From NCBI GenBank assembly GCA_963839745.1, contig CAWIWC010000005.1, positions 585,549 to 649,548 of the forward strand: a stretch of 64,000 nucleotides of DNA, read 5' to 3'. The position numbers and the translations under genes were made by a program. The notes under the pieces are model-generated. The model made no database searches. It worked only from the letters and a program-made list of their open reading frames with translations, and was not told where the DNA came from. The DNA is from JAIBJN01 sp963839745. Its GTDB lineage: Bacteria; Actinomycetota; Thermoleophilia; Gaiellales; Gaiellaceae. Each line of letters opens with the position of its first letter. Position 1 is the stretch's first letter. This document shows positions 33,211 through 42,040 of the stretch, one piece after another.

Positions 33211-33861
33211 TCAGCCGTGCACGGATGGGCCGGCCGCGCCCGCGGTGGCGCCCGGCGGATACGGCTCGAGGTCGTTCACGAAGCCCGGGGTCGCCTCCAC
33301 CCGGCGCAGCCAGGCGCCGACCTCGCCGTATTCGCCCATGTCGATCCCGGCGTCGCCGGCTACGTGGGCGTAGGCGTAGAGCGAGACGTCGGCGACCGTG
33401 TAGGCCTCGCCCAGCAGGAAGCGACGCCCGGCGAGCCCGCGGTCGAGCGTGTCGAGCCCGGCGCGGGCGGACTCCAGCCGCGCCGCGAAGACCTCGGGCT
33501 TGAGCGTGTCGCGGCCGGTGAGGCGCCAGAAGCGCGCCGTCCCGACGTTCGGCTCGAAGAGGTTCTGCTCGAAGAAGAGCCACTGCCACACACGAGCGCG
33601 CTCGCCGAGCGCCTCCGGCACGAACGGCGTCCCCTCTCCCAGGTAGAGGAGGATCGCGTTCGACTCGGCGATCGTCTCGCCGGAGTCGAGCTCGAGCACC
33701 GGGGTCCGCCCGGCCGGGTTGCGCGCCAGGTGCTCGGCCGTCGTGGACTCGCCGGCGAAGATGTCGACGGGGACGCGCTCGTACGCGAGGCCGAGCTGAG
33801 CGAAGAGGAGGCGCGCCTTGTAGCAGTTCGCGGAGGCCGCGTAGTCGTAGAGCTTGAGCAC
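33211..33861 (-). CDS. Glutathione S-transferase family protein
   Basis: A 216-residue GST-fold protein. The thioredoxin-like N-terminus has LKLYDYAASANCYKARLL, NPAGRTPVLEL with the cis-Pro, and ESNAILLYLGEG; the all-helical C-terminal domain follows with FLLGEAYTVADVSLYAYAH. Actinobacteria usually make mycothiol, not glutathione, so the thiol partner is uncertain. ATG 33861. It is divergent from the small gene at 33962. Confidence 0.85.
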   Translation of the reverse strand: MLKLYDYAASANCYKARLLFAQLGLAYERVPVDIFAGESTTAEHLARNPAGRTPVLELDSGETIAESNAILLYLGEGTPFVPEALGERARVWQWLFFEQNLFEPNVGTARFWRLTGRDTLKPEVFAARLESARAGLDTLDRGLAGRRFLLGEAYTVADVSLYAYAHVAGDAGIDMGEYGEVGAWLRRVEATPGFVNDLEPYPPGATAGAAGPSVHG

Positions 33862-33961
33862 GGCAGGATGATCGTTTCAGATCGGTTGACTCGTCATATG
33901 CGGTCGTTAGGATCGGCGCACTCGGGGTCGCAAAGGGGCGAGATGTGCGGTAGTTGGCGAG

Positions 33962-34306
33962 GTGGCTGGTAGGTGGGACGGGTCTCCTTACCTTGACGGT
34001 CAGGTAAGCCTTACATACGCTCCCGGCTCCGTGAGGACGCCGCAGAGCTTCCGGGAGGCGCGCTGGAGCACATTCGAGTGCGAACTTCGTGCCTGGCTCG
34101 ACACGCCCGAGGGCCGCTTCGCCGAGTACTGCGCCCGGCGCCAGCGTGACCTCGAGGAGCGGCGCGCGCTGCTCCGCCGCGTCGCCCTCGCCGCCTCAGC
34201 GCTGCCGGCGCCGTGCGTCGGCTGCGCACTCCGCCTCGCGCTCGTCTCGCCCGGCGAGCGTGTCGAGCGCGTGCTCGACGAGCTGCTGGCCGGCATGGCG
34301 CGCTGA
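33962..34306 (+). CDS. Hypothetical small protein
   Basis: An unrecognised 114-residue reading frame. From residue 24 (VRTPQSFREARWSTFECELRA) it has the look of a real alpha-helical protein: DTPEGRFAEYCARRQRDLEERRALLRRVALAAS, a CVGC pair near residue 88, and a last helix ERVERVLDELLAGM. GTG 34031 is in frame and may be the true start, since a palindrome and promoter-like sequence (33,987-34,018) would otherwise lie inside the coding part. It is followed by the SIMPL lipoprotein gene. Function unknown. Confidence 0.55.
   Translation: MAGRWDGSPYLDGQVSLTYAPGSVRTPQSFREARWSTFECELRAWLDTPEGRFAEYCARRQRDLEERRALLRRVALAASALPAPCVGCALRLALVSPGERVERVLDELLAGMAR
33987..34018 (+). promoter_or_regulatory. Palindromic operator-like region, DtxR/IdeR-box resemblance
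   Basis: Two overlapping inverted repeats: CTTACCT (33987-33993) with AGGTAAG (34002-34008), and GTAAG-C-CTTAC (34004-34014). The stretch 34000-34018 matches the iron-regulator box TTAGGTTAGCCTAACCTAA at 14 of 19 places. A TTGACG (33993-33998) could be the -35. Candidate operator for the gene starting at GTG 34031. Confidence 0.4.
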
Positions 34307-34365
34307 GCCCGGGAACTTCCGGGCCGCTCCTTCCGTCGAAGCAGCAAACGAGATCGGAGGAGCGA

Positions 34366-35137
34366 ATGACCAGGAGCGCGATCGCAGCCGTCGTCCTTGC
34401 CGCAGCCGTCCTCGCGGCCGGCTGCAGCGGCGACGACGATGGCTCGGACGGCGTCGCCGTCGGCGGCCTCGAGAGCGGCGTCCTGGCGGCCGGCATGTCC
34501 GCGGAGTCCCTCGCCGCCGGCGCGTCCCTCTCGACCGCGGGCATCACCGTGGTCGGCACCGGCTCCGTGAAGGTCGCGCCCGACGTGGCCGAGTGGTCCT
34601 TCGGCGTCCAGGCGTCGGCCGACACCGCCGCCGCGGCGCTCGCCGACGCGACCGAGGCGACCGAGCGGGTCGTGGCCGCGCTCCGCGAGGCAGGCGTGGC
34701 GCAGGACGACCTGCGGACCGAGCAGGTCTCCGTCTATCCACGGACCGGCGAGGACGGGCTCTCGGTGATGGGTTACGACGCCTCCAACACCGTGCGGGCC
34801 ACCATCCGCGACCTCGACCAGGCGGGGCCGACCCTCGACGCGGCGGTCGCCGCCGGCGCGAATCAGGTCTACGGGCCGACGCTCACCGTGTCCGACGCCG
34901 AGAGCCAGTACGCGGACGCGGTCGACGCCGCGTTCGACGACGCGCGGGCGCGCGCCGAGGCGATCGCGGAGAAGGCCGGGGTCACCCTCGGCGCGCCGAT
35001 CGCGATCGTCGAGGGCGGCGGAGGCGGCGGGGTCGGCCCTGTATGAGGCCGCGGACGCCGCTGCGGCCGACGCGGCGATCGAGCCGGGGACGCAGGACGT
35101 CGGCGCCACGCTCACGGTGACCTTCGCGATCGACTAG
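34366..35137 (+). CDS. SIMPL-domain (DUF541) lipoprotein, frameshifted near the end
   Basis: An exported lipoprotein with lipobox VLAAGCSGD (Cys about 20) and a SIMPL/DUF541 domain: ITVVGTGSVKVAPDVAEWSFGVQ, TERVVAALREAGVAQDDLRTEQVSVYP, ANQVYGPTLTVSDAE. In one frame it stops at 35046 after a glycine run. A +/-1 change near 35,030, in a GGGG tract, restores a normal end (LYEAADAAAADAAIEPG ... TVTFAID) with TAG at 35135-35137, giving about 257 residues. ATG 34366 follows CGGAGGAGCGA. Members bind proteins at the outer face; exact role unknown. Confidence 0.8.
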
Positions 35138-35309
35138 CTCCTCCTCGAGCACGGGCGGGCCCCATCGAGACTCCACTCCCCGGGGCCCGCCTGTCCATCC
35201 GGAACCGGGACGGTTATCCCCACCGCGGGACGCAGGCTGGCTCCCTGGCCCTCGTCGCGGCCGGCGGGATCATGCGGGCATCGCTTCAACGACCGCAGGA
35301 GACCCTCCG

Positions 35310-35783
35310 ATGACCGCATCCGCACTCGTCCATCCGTTCCGGCGCACCCGCCGGCCCCGCGTCCGCCTTTTCAACGCCTATCTCCTGAACGTCACGTTCG
35401 AGAGCCCGGACGGAGACCATCGCTCCGCCCTCGGCGGCGGGGAGAGCGTCGCAGAGGCCATCGCGGCTGCCCGCGGCGAGCTTCCGCTCGACGCCGACTG
35501 GTCGCTCTCCCGCTGGAGCCCGGCCTTCGGCGAGTACAGGCAGCGCCGGTCTGCGCCGCGGCACCGAGGCGAGCGCTCGAACCGCGCCAGCGCCGTCAGG
35601 CGCCGCGTCGTCCTGACGAGCCCGAGGCACGCAGGACAAAGGGGTCGAGGAAGACGCTCCGGCAGCAGGGGCGCGGCCTCTGCTCGACGACGTCGCGCTC
35701 CCGCAAGCGGCGAGGCGTCATCAGCGTCGGAGCGTGGCGATGCGTCCGTGGCGCGGAGACCGTGGGCAGGGGGGGTCACTTGA
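35310..35783 (+). CDS. Hypothetical protein
   Basis: Reading frame of 157 residues with a good ribosome site (AGGAG, about eight bases before ATG 35310). Residues 17-75 look protein-like (RLFNAYLLNVTFESPDG, GGGESVAEAIAAARGELPLD, WSLSRWSPAFGEY). After about residue 80 it becomes mostly Arg, Ser and Ala without pattern, so the true gene may end sooner or the frame may be lost. It is convergent with the phosphoesterase gene and overlaps its end by eight bases. Not recognised. Confidence 0.5.
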   Translation: MTASALVHPFRRTRRPRVRLFNAYLLNVTFESPDGDHRSALGGGESVAEAIAAARGELPLDADWSLSRWSPAFGEYRQRRSAPRHRGERSNRASAVRRRVVLTSPRHAGQRGRGRRSGSRGAASARRRRAPASGEASSASERGDASVARRPWAGGVT

Positions 35784-36843
35784 GGTGCGAGCCTTCCACC
35801 TTGTCGAGGATTTCGCGCAACGGCTCCTTCGCGAGCTCCCTGACCTCGGGCTTGGACTCGTCGTTGAGCAAGCGAACGAGCCGGATCAGCCCGTCGGAGA
35901 TCTCGATGCCGGTCACGTCGCCGTCCCCGTACGAGCAGCAGCCCGTATTGAAGTAGCACGGCAGCGGCATCTTCTTCGGCGGGTTCCCGAACTGCTCCGT
36001 CTCGACGAGCTCGTACTCCGCCCGCAGTGCGGCGATTTGCGCCGGCGTCGCGTTTCCGGATGCGCGGAGAATCCGGAGCTCCTCACCAACGATGTCGGGC
36101 TTCCGCTCGGGCTTGACCTCTGGGTCGCTGAAGACCGGTTGGTGCGTGTGCCCCGCGATCAGAACGAGCTTCTCCGGGCGTCCCTTCGCCCATTCGAACA
36201 TCGCGTCGTTGTGACCCTTGCGTAAGGCGAAGTCACGCGAAGGTGTGGTCGACGGGATCTTGAAACGCTGCTGGAAGGGTCGCCAGACGTTCCGCACGAC
36301 AAGCCGGGAGAACATTCCGTAGCGATCGCTGTCGAGCGTTCCTTGATGGCCGTGAACGAGAAACAGCGTCCCTCTCTGCTTGCCGTTCTCGATGACCTGG
36401 ATCCGCATCGCCTCGTGAACGGCGAGCCCCGGATAGAGCGGGTGCAGGTACTTCTGGATGTCCTTCTCATGCCGCCAATTGTCGTCGTGGTTGCCCCAGA
36501 ACCGCTCGAGGCGTCCGTCGCGCTGGAACTCCTGCTCGAGCTCGAGCGTTCGTCGGTACTTCCTCATCACCTCGTCAGGCTTGTTCTCCCAGAGCTCTTC
36601 GACGTCGCCAAGTAGGACGAGCCTGTGCCCCGCTTCGAAGTAGTGGCCGAGCGCGGCGTGATACGCGCGCTCGCAGCGCCAGAAGTCGTCCGCGCCGTCC
36701 TTGGCGCCGCGATGGTGATCGCTGAAGATGATCAGCCGGTCTTCGTCAATGTCGAAGGTCGTCACGGTGGTGCGAGGGTCGTCGAAGGCCCGGCTGAGAC
36801 CTTGCTTTACGCGCTCCTGGTGCTTGTCGATGTTGGTTGCCAT
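35776..36843 (-). CDS. Calcineurin-like metallophosphoesterase
   Basis: A 355-residue two-metal phosphoesterase. Motifs in order: IIFSDHHRG (D-x-H), LVLLGDVEELWE (GDxx), RFWGNHDDNW (GNHD), LFLVHGHQG (H) and VLIAGHTHQPVF (GHxH). The core resembles UDP-2,3-diacylglucosamine hydrolase-type enzymes but the protein is longer, with a C-terminal extension; the substrate is unknown. ATG 36843 lies five bases after the stop of the peroxidase gene, so the two form an operon. The pairing is unusual. Confidence 0.87.
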   Translation of the reverse strand: MATNIDKHQERVKQGLSRAFDDPRTTVTTFDIDEDRLIIFSDHHRGAKDGADDFWRCERAYHAALGHYFEAGHRLVLLGDVEELWENKPDEVMRKYRRTLELEQEFQRDGRLERFWGNHDDNWRHEKDIQKYLHPLYPGLAVHEAMRIQVIENGKQRGTLFLVHGHQGTLDSDRYGMFSRLVVRNVWRPFQQRFKIPSTTPSRDFALRKGHNDAMFEWAKGRPEKLVLIAGHTHQPVFSDPEVKPERKPDIVGEELRILRASGNATPAQIAALRAEYELVETEQFGNPPKKMPLPCYFNTGCCSYGDGDVTGIEISDGLIRLVRLLNDESKPEVRELAKEPLREILDKVEGSHLK

Positions 36844-36848
36844 GGAAC

Positions 36849-38408
36849 TCAGTTCCCCAGCGGGTTCAGCAGCGCTTTCTGACCCCGGAAGGCGAAGAGG
36901 AGGAGGTCGACCATCCGGAACGTGGTGTTGTTGGGGCCGAGCGTCGGCCGCCAACCCGGGTCGCGGACGATCGAGTGACGGCTTCCCTCCATCGCCCGGT
37001 GGAGGGTCTCGGCGACGATCCTCGCCCCGACGGCCTTCAGCTTGCCCTGGTTGAGCTCGGCCTCGCGCAGGATGTAGAACCAGAGCGGTGTGTCCTTGAG
37101 GAATGCCGCGCGCTGAGGCCCGGTCAGCCCCTCGAGGCCGGCGCCGTTCCTGCCGTCGCGGATCTGGGCGTTCGTGAGCTTCGTCAGGTTCACGCCCTTG
37201 TTCTTCATGAACGTGGCCATCTGCTGGCCGGTCGCGAGCCGCACCATCTTCGCCCGCGTCAGGTTCCGGAACGCGAGGTTGGCCTCCGAGAAGTCGAAGC
37301 CCGGGACGAACTGGAGCGTGGGCGTGAGGGTCGTGTCGATGCGCATGGCCCGGTTGAACTTGCGCTCGGGCACCGCCAGGTCGTTCCGCCCCGCCTCCTT
37401 GAAGTCGTAGAGCCGGCGGAAGTCGGCGATCCAGTTGCTCGGGAGGGTGCGGCTGCCGCCGAGGCTTCCGCTCCCGCCCGAGAACTCGAACAGGAGGAAG
37501 AGGTCGCCGAACCCGTCGTCGAAGACGCGGTTCCAGTTGTAGGTCTCCCGGATCATCGAGTGCCCGAGCCGGAAAGCGGCGACGGAGAACTCGATCGGCA
37601 TCGTCGGGACGTCGGTCGGCGCGGCGCCGACCTCGAACACCTTCCGGCCGCTCGAGAAGACGTTGTTGACGATCCCCGGCGCGCAGATCCGCGGCAGGTA
37701 GTCGGTGCGGAGCATCCACTGGTAGTGCTTCGTGACGATCTCGCGCGCGCGGGCGAAACGCTGCGCCTGCGGGACCGAGGAGGGCAGGGTGTCGAGGACG
37801 CGGTTGTGGAAGCGCATGAAGGCGAGGTGCGTCTGCGCGACCGCGAGGTTCTCGTCGTTCCGCGGGTCGGGGATGATGGCCTTGCGCTTCGCCGCCACCG
37901 TCCGGCCGGCGCCGCGCGGCAGGTCGAACCCCTGCCTGGGCGGGATGCCCTCGATCGCGGACGTCCTGCCGAGCTTGAAGTGGCGGCCGTCGGGCGCGTA
38001 GAACTTCGCCGACGCCGGGTCGGTCGGCCCCGCTCCGTACAGGGAGTCGAGGTCGAGGCTCGGCGAGCGTGCCTGCAGGAGCTCCGCGGGCGACACGCCC
38101 TCGCCGAGCATCACGTTCGTCTTGTCGAACGTGAGGTCGTGGTCGACGAACTGGCCGAGGTACGTGTAGCCGGCCGGGATCTGCGACGCGCCTCCGCCGC
38201 CGCCGGCCATCTCGGCGGCGACCTTCCTGCGGTTGGGCGTGGGGAGCTGGCGTCCGGCGCCGACGGGCCCCATCCGCGAGAAGCGGAACGGCGGCGGCGG
38301 CGCTGCTGCCGGGAGCGCGGCCGCGAGCGTCTCGTCGCGGCCCTCGCCGCTCTCCGTGAGCAGGCCTTCGCCTACGACGTAATAGCTTTCCGAGCCATGG
38401 TGGTTCAC
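36849..38408 (-). CDS. Animal-type (myeloperoxidase-cyclooxygenase) heme peroxidase
   Basis: A 519-residue member of the bacterial branch of the animal heme peroxidase superfamily. The distal histidine motif is visible as YLGQFVDHDLTFD (near residue 90), the catalytic Arg/Glu helix region in AQTHLAFMRFHNRV, and the proximal His in FRLGHSMIRETYNWN. Such enzymes use peroxide to oxidise halides, phenols or lipids. No signal peptide is seen (MNHHGSESYYVVGEG), so it is cytoplasmic or exported another way. ATG 38408; the phosphoesterase gene follows directly. Confidence 0.87.
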   Translation of the reverse strand: MNHHGSESYYVVGEGLLTESGEGRDETLAAALPAAAPPPPFRFSRMGPVGAGRQLPTPNRRKVAAEMAGGGGGASQIPAGYTYLGQFVDHDLTFDKTNVMLGEGVSPAELLQARSPSLDLDSLYGAGPTDPASAKFYAPDGRHFKLGRTSAIEGIPPRQGFDLPRGAGRTVAAKRKAIIPDPRNDENLAVAQTHLAFMRFHNRVLDTLPSSVPQAQRFARAREIVTKHYQWMLRTDYLPRICAPGIVNNVFSSGRKVFEVGAAPTDVPTMPIEFSVAAFRLGHSMIRETYNWNRVFDDGFGDLFLLFEFSGGSGSLGGSRTLPSNWIADFRRLYDFKEAGRNDLAVPERKFNRAMRIDTTLTPTLQFVPGFDFSEANLAFRNLTRAKMVRLATGQQMATFMKNKGVNLTKLTNAQIRDGRNGAGLEGLTGPQRAAFLKDTPLWFYILREAELNQGKLKAVGARIVAETLHRAMEGSRHSIVRDPGWRPTLGPNNTTFRMVDLLLFAFRGQKALLNPLGN

Positions 38409-38519
38409 GGCGCCTCCTGTCGTCGGATCGCCCGGGCACGTATGCGGTGAGCCCGCGCCCGATCGGAGGGCGTTGTCGGCGACACCTTAACCCGGTCCGG
38501 CTCGGTTACGTTTCCGCCC

Positions 38520-39626
38520 GTGAAGATCAGAGCCGCAGTCCTCGAGGAGTTCGGGAGCCCGCTCGTCGTCCAGGAGCTGGACCTCGCCGAGCCGAAGGCG
38601 GGCGAGGTGCTCGTCCGGCTCGTCGCGTGCGGCGTCTGCCACACGGACATGTACACGGCCTCCGGCGCCGACCCGTCCGGCTACTCCCCGACCGTGCTGG
38701 GGCACGAGGGCGCGGGTGTGGTCGAGGCGGTCGGCGAGGACGTGACCCTCGTCGAGCCCGGCGACCACGTCGTGACGCTCTTCGCCCCGCAGTGCGGCGA
38801 GTGCGTCCATTGCCGACAGCCCGGGATCGGCCTCTGCCTCGCCATCCGGGACATGCAGAACCAGGGCTACCTGCCCGACGGCACGCCGCGGCTCTCCCGC
38901 GACGGCGAGCCGATCCGGCACTTCATGGGCACGTCGACGTTCGCGGAGTACACGGTCATGCCCGAGATCGCGCTCGCCACGGTCGACCGGGAGGCGCCGC
39001 TCGACCGCGCGGCGCTCTTCGCCTGCGGCCTCTCGACCGGGATCGGCGCGGCGCTCAACACCGCGAACGTGCAGCCGGGGTCGACCTGCGTCGTCTTCGG
39101 GATGGGCATGGTCGGGCTCGGCGCCGTCGTCGGCTGCCGGCTCGCCGGCGCGGAGCGGATCATCGCCGTGGACATCGCCGAAGGCCGGCTCGCGCTCGCG
39201 CCGCACCACGGCGCGACGGAGACGCTCGTCGGCGGCGAGGGCATCGTCGAGCAGATCACCGAGCTGACCGGCGGCTTCGGCGCCGACTACACGTTCGAGG
39301 CGACGGGCAACGTCGGGGTCATGCGCCAGGCGGTCGAGTCGGCCCGCATGGGCTGGGGCCTGGCGACCATGTGCGGCGTGGCCGGGAAGGGCGAGACGCT
39401 GAACGTCGTCCCGCGCTTCCTGATCACCGGGCGGCGGATCGCCGGCTCGTCCTTCGGCGGCTGCAAGGGTCGCGAGGACGTGCCCGCGTACGTGCAGCGG
39501 TACCTGGCCGGAGAGATCGACGTCGACTCGTTCGTCTCCCACAAGCTCACACTGGACGAGGTCAACCGCGGCTTCGAGCTGATGGAGGCCGGCGACGGCA
39601 TCCGGAGCGTGATCGACTTCGCGTGA
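38520..39626 (+). CDS. Zinc alcohol dehydrogenase, class III / mycothiol-dependent formaldehyde dehydrogenase-like
   Basis: A 368-residue medium-chain dehydrogenase. Catalytic zinc: Cys in ACGVCHTDMYT and GHEGAGVV; structural zinc: CGECVHCRQPGIGLC; NAD site VVFGMGMVGLGAVVG. The length and SSFGGCKGREDVP loop match class III enzymes, which include S-(hydroxymethyl)glutathione and S-(hydroxymethyl)mycothiol dehydrogenases (MscR). GTG 38520. The stop overlaps the start of a metallo-beta-lactamase-fold gene, the arrangement of mscR and its putative S-formylmycothiol hydrolase in mycobacteria. So formaldehyde oxidation to formate is likely but inferred. Confidence 0.85.
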   Translation: MKIRAAVLEEFGSPLVVQELDLAEPKAGEVLVRLVACGVCHTDMYTASGADPSGYSPTVLGHEGAGVVEAVGEDVTLVEPGDHVVTLFAPQCGECVHCRQPGIGLCLAIRDMQNQGYLPDGTPRLSRDGEPIRHFMGTSTFAEYTVMPEIALATVDREAPLDRAALFACGLSTGIGAALNTANVQPGSTCVVFGMGMVGLGAVVGCRLAGAERIIAVDIAEGRLALAPHHGATETLVGGEGIVEQITELTGGFGADYTFEATGNVGVMRQAVESARMGWGLATMCGVAGKGETLNVVPRFLITGRRIAGSSFGGCKGREDVPAYVQRYLAGEIDVDSFVSHKLTLDEVNRGFELMEAGDGIRSVIDFA

Positions 39627-40354
39627 TCGTCGAGCGCGTCGAGCATCCGGACTGGCTCTCGAATGCGTACCTCGTCGCCGAGGGCCCCGGCGGGAGCGGC
39701 GTCCTCGTCGACGCCAACGGCCTCGAGGGAGAGCTCGAGCGCCTGGTCGAGCAGCAGGGGATCACGCTCACGCACGTCCTCTGCACGCACGGCCACGGCG
39801 ACCACGTCGTCGGGATCGAGGCGCTGGCCGGCCGCCACGGCGTGCCGCTGCTCGCGCACCCCGACACGGCGGTCGAGGCCGACGAGCGGCTCGCCGACGG
39901 CGACACGTTCACGACGGGTGCGCTCGAGATCAAGGCGCTCTACACGCCCGGCCACTGTCCCGACCACATCGCCTTCCTCGTCGACGGGACCGGCTGCCTC
40001 ACGGCCGACTGTCTCTTCAAGGGAACCGTCGGCGGCACGGCGGGTGGCGGCCCGAACGGGTTCCAGGAGCAGGTGCACTCGATCATGGAGGTGCTCCTGA
40101 CGCTGCCGCCCGAGACCCGCCTCCACCCGGGCCACCGGGAGCCGACCACGGTCGCGGACGAGCTCGAGACCAACCCGTTCGTCCGTGTCTGGCGCGGGCT
40201 CGACCCCGAGGGCTCGGAGCCGTGCCGGGTCCGCGGCGAGGAGGCCACGCTCGTCCTCTGGGGGCCCGACTACGACGGCACGCACAAGGCCTGGGTCCGC
40301 TTCGCCGACGGGCGCGACGCCATCGTCGGCGGCTCGCAGGTCGAGCGCGGCTGA
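39623..40354 (+). CDS. Metallo-beta-lactamase-fold hydrolase
   Basis: A 243-residue glyoxalase II-like hydrolase. The metal motif is THGHGDH, followed by GHCPDHIAF, TADCLFKGTVGG and HPGHREPTTVADEL. GTG 39623 overlaps the stop of the dehydrogenase gene (GTGA), so the proteins are made together. As the neighbour of a class III dehydrogenase it probably hydrolyses the S-formyl thiol product to formate and free thiol; this follows from gene pairing, not from the sequence. Confidence 0.85.
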   Translation: MIVERVEHPDWLSNAYLVAEGPGGSGVLVDANGLEGELERLVEQQGITLTHVLCTHGHGDHVVGIEALAGRHGVPLLAHPDTAVEADERLADGDTFTTGALEIKALYTPGHCPDHIAFLVDGTGCLTADCLFKGTVGGTAGGGPNGFQEQVHSIMEVLLTLPPETRLHPGHREPTTVADELETNPFVRVWRGLDPEGSEPCRVRGEEATLVLWGPDYDGTHKAWVRFADGRDAIVGGSQVERG

Positions 40355-40357
40355 GGC

Positions 40358-41255
40358 GTGGAGGCCCGCGAGGGATACGTCGAGTTCCGCGGCTACCGCA
40401 CGTGGTACCGGATCGTCGGAGAGAGCGCCGACGGCCGCGACCCGCTCGTCGCATTGCACGGCGGGCCCGGCTCGACCCACAACTACTTCGCGCCGCTCGA
40501 GCGGCTGGCGGAGGACGGCCGCGCCGTCGTCCTCTACGACCAGATCGGCTGCGGCAACTCGGACCGCCCGCAGGACATCGACTGGAGCGTGCAGGTCTTC
40601 CTCGACGAGCTCGCGACGCTGCGTGACCAGCTCGGGCTCGAGCGCATCCATCTCCTCGGGACGTCCTGGGGCGGGCAGCTCGCCCTCGAGCACGCGCTCA
40701 GCGGGTACGGCGGGCTGACGAGCCTCGTCCTGAGCTCGACGCTGGCGAGCATCGAGGAGTGGGTCCTCGAGGCCCGTGCGCCTCCGCGCCGCGCTGCCCG
40801 CCGACGTCGTCGAGGCGCTCGACCGCCACGAGCAGGTCGGGACGTTCGACGACCCGGAGTACCGCGACGCGCTCATCGTCTTCGACGACCACTACGTGCA
40901 CCGCGGCGCGCGGGGCACGCCGGAGCTGGCCCGGATGCACGCCGAGAAGGGCCCGGAGGTCTACCGCGCGATGGTCGGCCCGAACGAGTGGACGGTGACC
41001 GGGAAGCTGAAGGGCTGGGACGTCCGCGACCGCCTGGGGGAGATCACCGTTCCCGCGCTGGTCGTCCGCGGCGCCTATGACATCTGCACGGAGAAGATCG
41101 CCCAGACGCTCCTCGCCGGCCTCCCGAACGCGCGCGGCGTCGTCTTCGAGGAGAGCTCCCACATGCCTGCGCTCGAGGAGAGCGATCGCTATCTCCAGGT
41201 CGTTGGGGAGTTCTTGCGGGAGACCGAGGGATCCGGAGAGGGCCGAACCGGGTAA
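40358..41255 (+). CDS. Alpha/beta hydrolase, proline iminopeptidase-like (frameshifted)
   Basis: A serine hydrolase of about 298 residues if joined. The oxyanion motif HGGPGSTHNYF and the nucleophile elbow LLGTSWGGQLALEH are of the proline iminopeptidase / peptidase S33 type. Near 40,775 the frame changes, and RAALPADVVEALDRHEQVG onward continues to the catalytic Asp (RGAYDICTE) and His (EESSHMPALEE). One base appears gained or lost. GTG 40358 follows the MBL stop within three bases, so it is in the same operon. Confidence 0.82.
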
Positions 41256-41311
41256 GAAGAGTGCGGCTCGCGACGCTAAGACGCCGAACAGGACAAGGTG
41301 AGAGGAGGCGG

Positions 41312-42022
41312 GTGCGAGCGCAGATCAAGGAGAAGCGAGAGGTCGCCAGAGGGACGCTGCTGGTGACCTTCGACCTCCTCGGCGAAAAGGTCGACTTCGT
41401 GCCCGGGCAGTACTTCTTCGTCACGCTCCCCGACGTCGGTCACCAGGACGACAAGGGGCTGCGAAGGCACATCACGATCGCGACCTCTCCGAGCGAGACG
41501 GGCGTGCTCGGCTTCGCGACGAGGATGAGAGACAGCGCCTTCAAGCGCTCTCTCGCCGAGCTTCCCGTCGGAGCGGATGTGGACGTCGAGCCTCCCAAGG
41601 GAAGCTTCGGGCTGCCCGAGGATCCCTCGCGGCCGCTCGTGTTCGTGGCCGGCGGGATCGGGATCACGGTCTTTCGCAGCATGCTCCGCCACATCCAGGA
41701 GCAGGGGCTTGCGTATCGCGTGACGTTGATCTACTCGAATCGGGATCGGGAATCGACGGCGTTCCTCGACGAGCTTGGGGAGCTGGAGAACGCCAATCCC
41801 AACCTCCGGATCGTGCTGACCATGACGCAAGACCCGGGCTGGGAGGGCGAGGCCCGAAAGATCGACTCCGAGTTCTTCCGCGACCATCTGGGGGAGGAGC
41901 TCGGCGAGAGCACGTTTCTGGTCGCGGGGCCGCCCGGGATGGTCGAGGGGATGCAGCAGGCGCTTGCCGAGGCGGGCGTGGACGAGGAGAACGTCATCGC
42001 CGAGCGCTACAGCGGCTACTAG
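41312..42022 (+). CDS. Ferredoxin-NADP reductase-type FAD oxidoreductase
   Basis: A 236-residue two-domain flavin reductase. FAD domain: VPGQYFFVTLPD and RRHITIATSPSE; NAD(P) domain: VFVAGGIGITVFRSMLRH, VTLIYSNRDRESTAFLDE, STFLVAGPPGMVEGMQ. No fused iron-sulfur domain, so it needs a separate electron partner. GTG 41312 is chosen because GGAGG stands six bases upstream; an upstream in-frame GTG at 41261 has no such site. Partner unknown. It is convergent with the cut flippase gene. Confidence 0.86.
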   Translation: MRAQIKEKREVARGTLLVTFDLLGEKVDFVPGQYFFVTLPDVGHQDDKGLRRHITIATSPSETGVLGFATRMRDSAFKRSLAELPVGADVDVEPPKGSFGLPEDPSRPLVFVAGGIGITVFRSMLRHIQEQGLAYRVTLIYSNRDRESTAFLDELGELENANPNLRIVLTMTQDPGWEGEARKIDSEFFRDHLGEELGESTFLVAGPPGMVEGMQQALAEAGVDEENVIAERYSGY

Positions 42023-42040
42023 AGCTCGTCCGCACCGGCG

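Noticed and set aside
35776..38439. An 887-codon fusion of peroxidase and phosphoesterase
   Set aside because: The peroxidase is in another frame with its own stop at 36849; the long frame is the phosphoesterase extended backwards through an antisense-like region.
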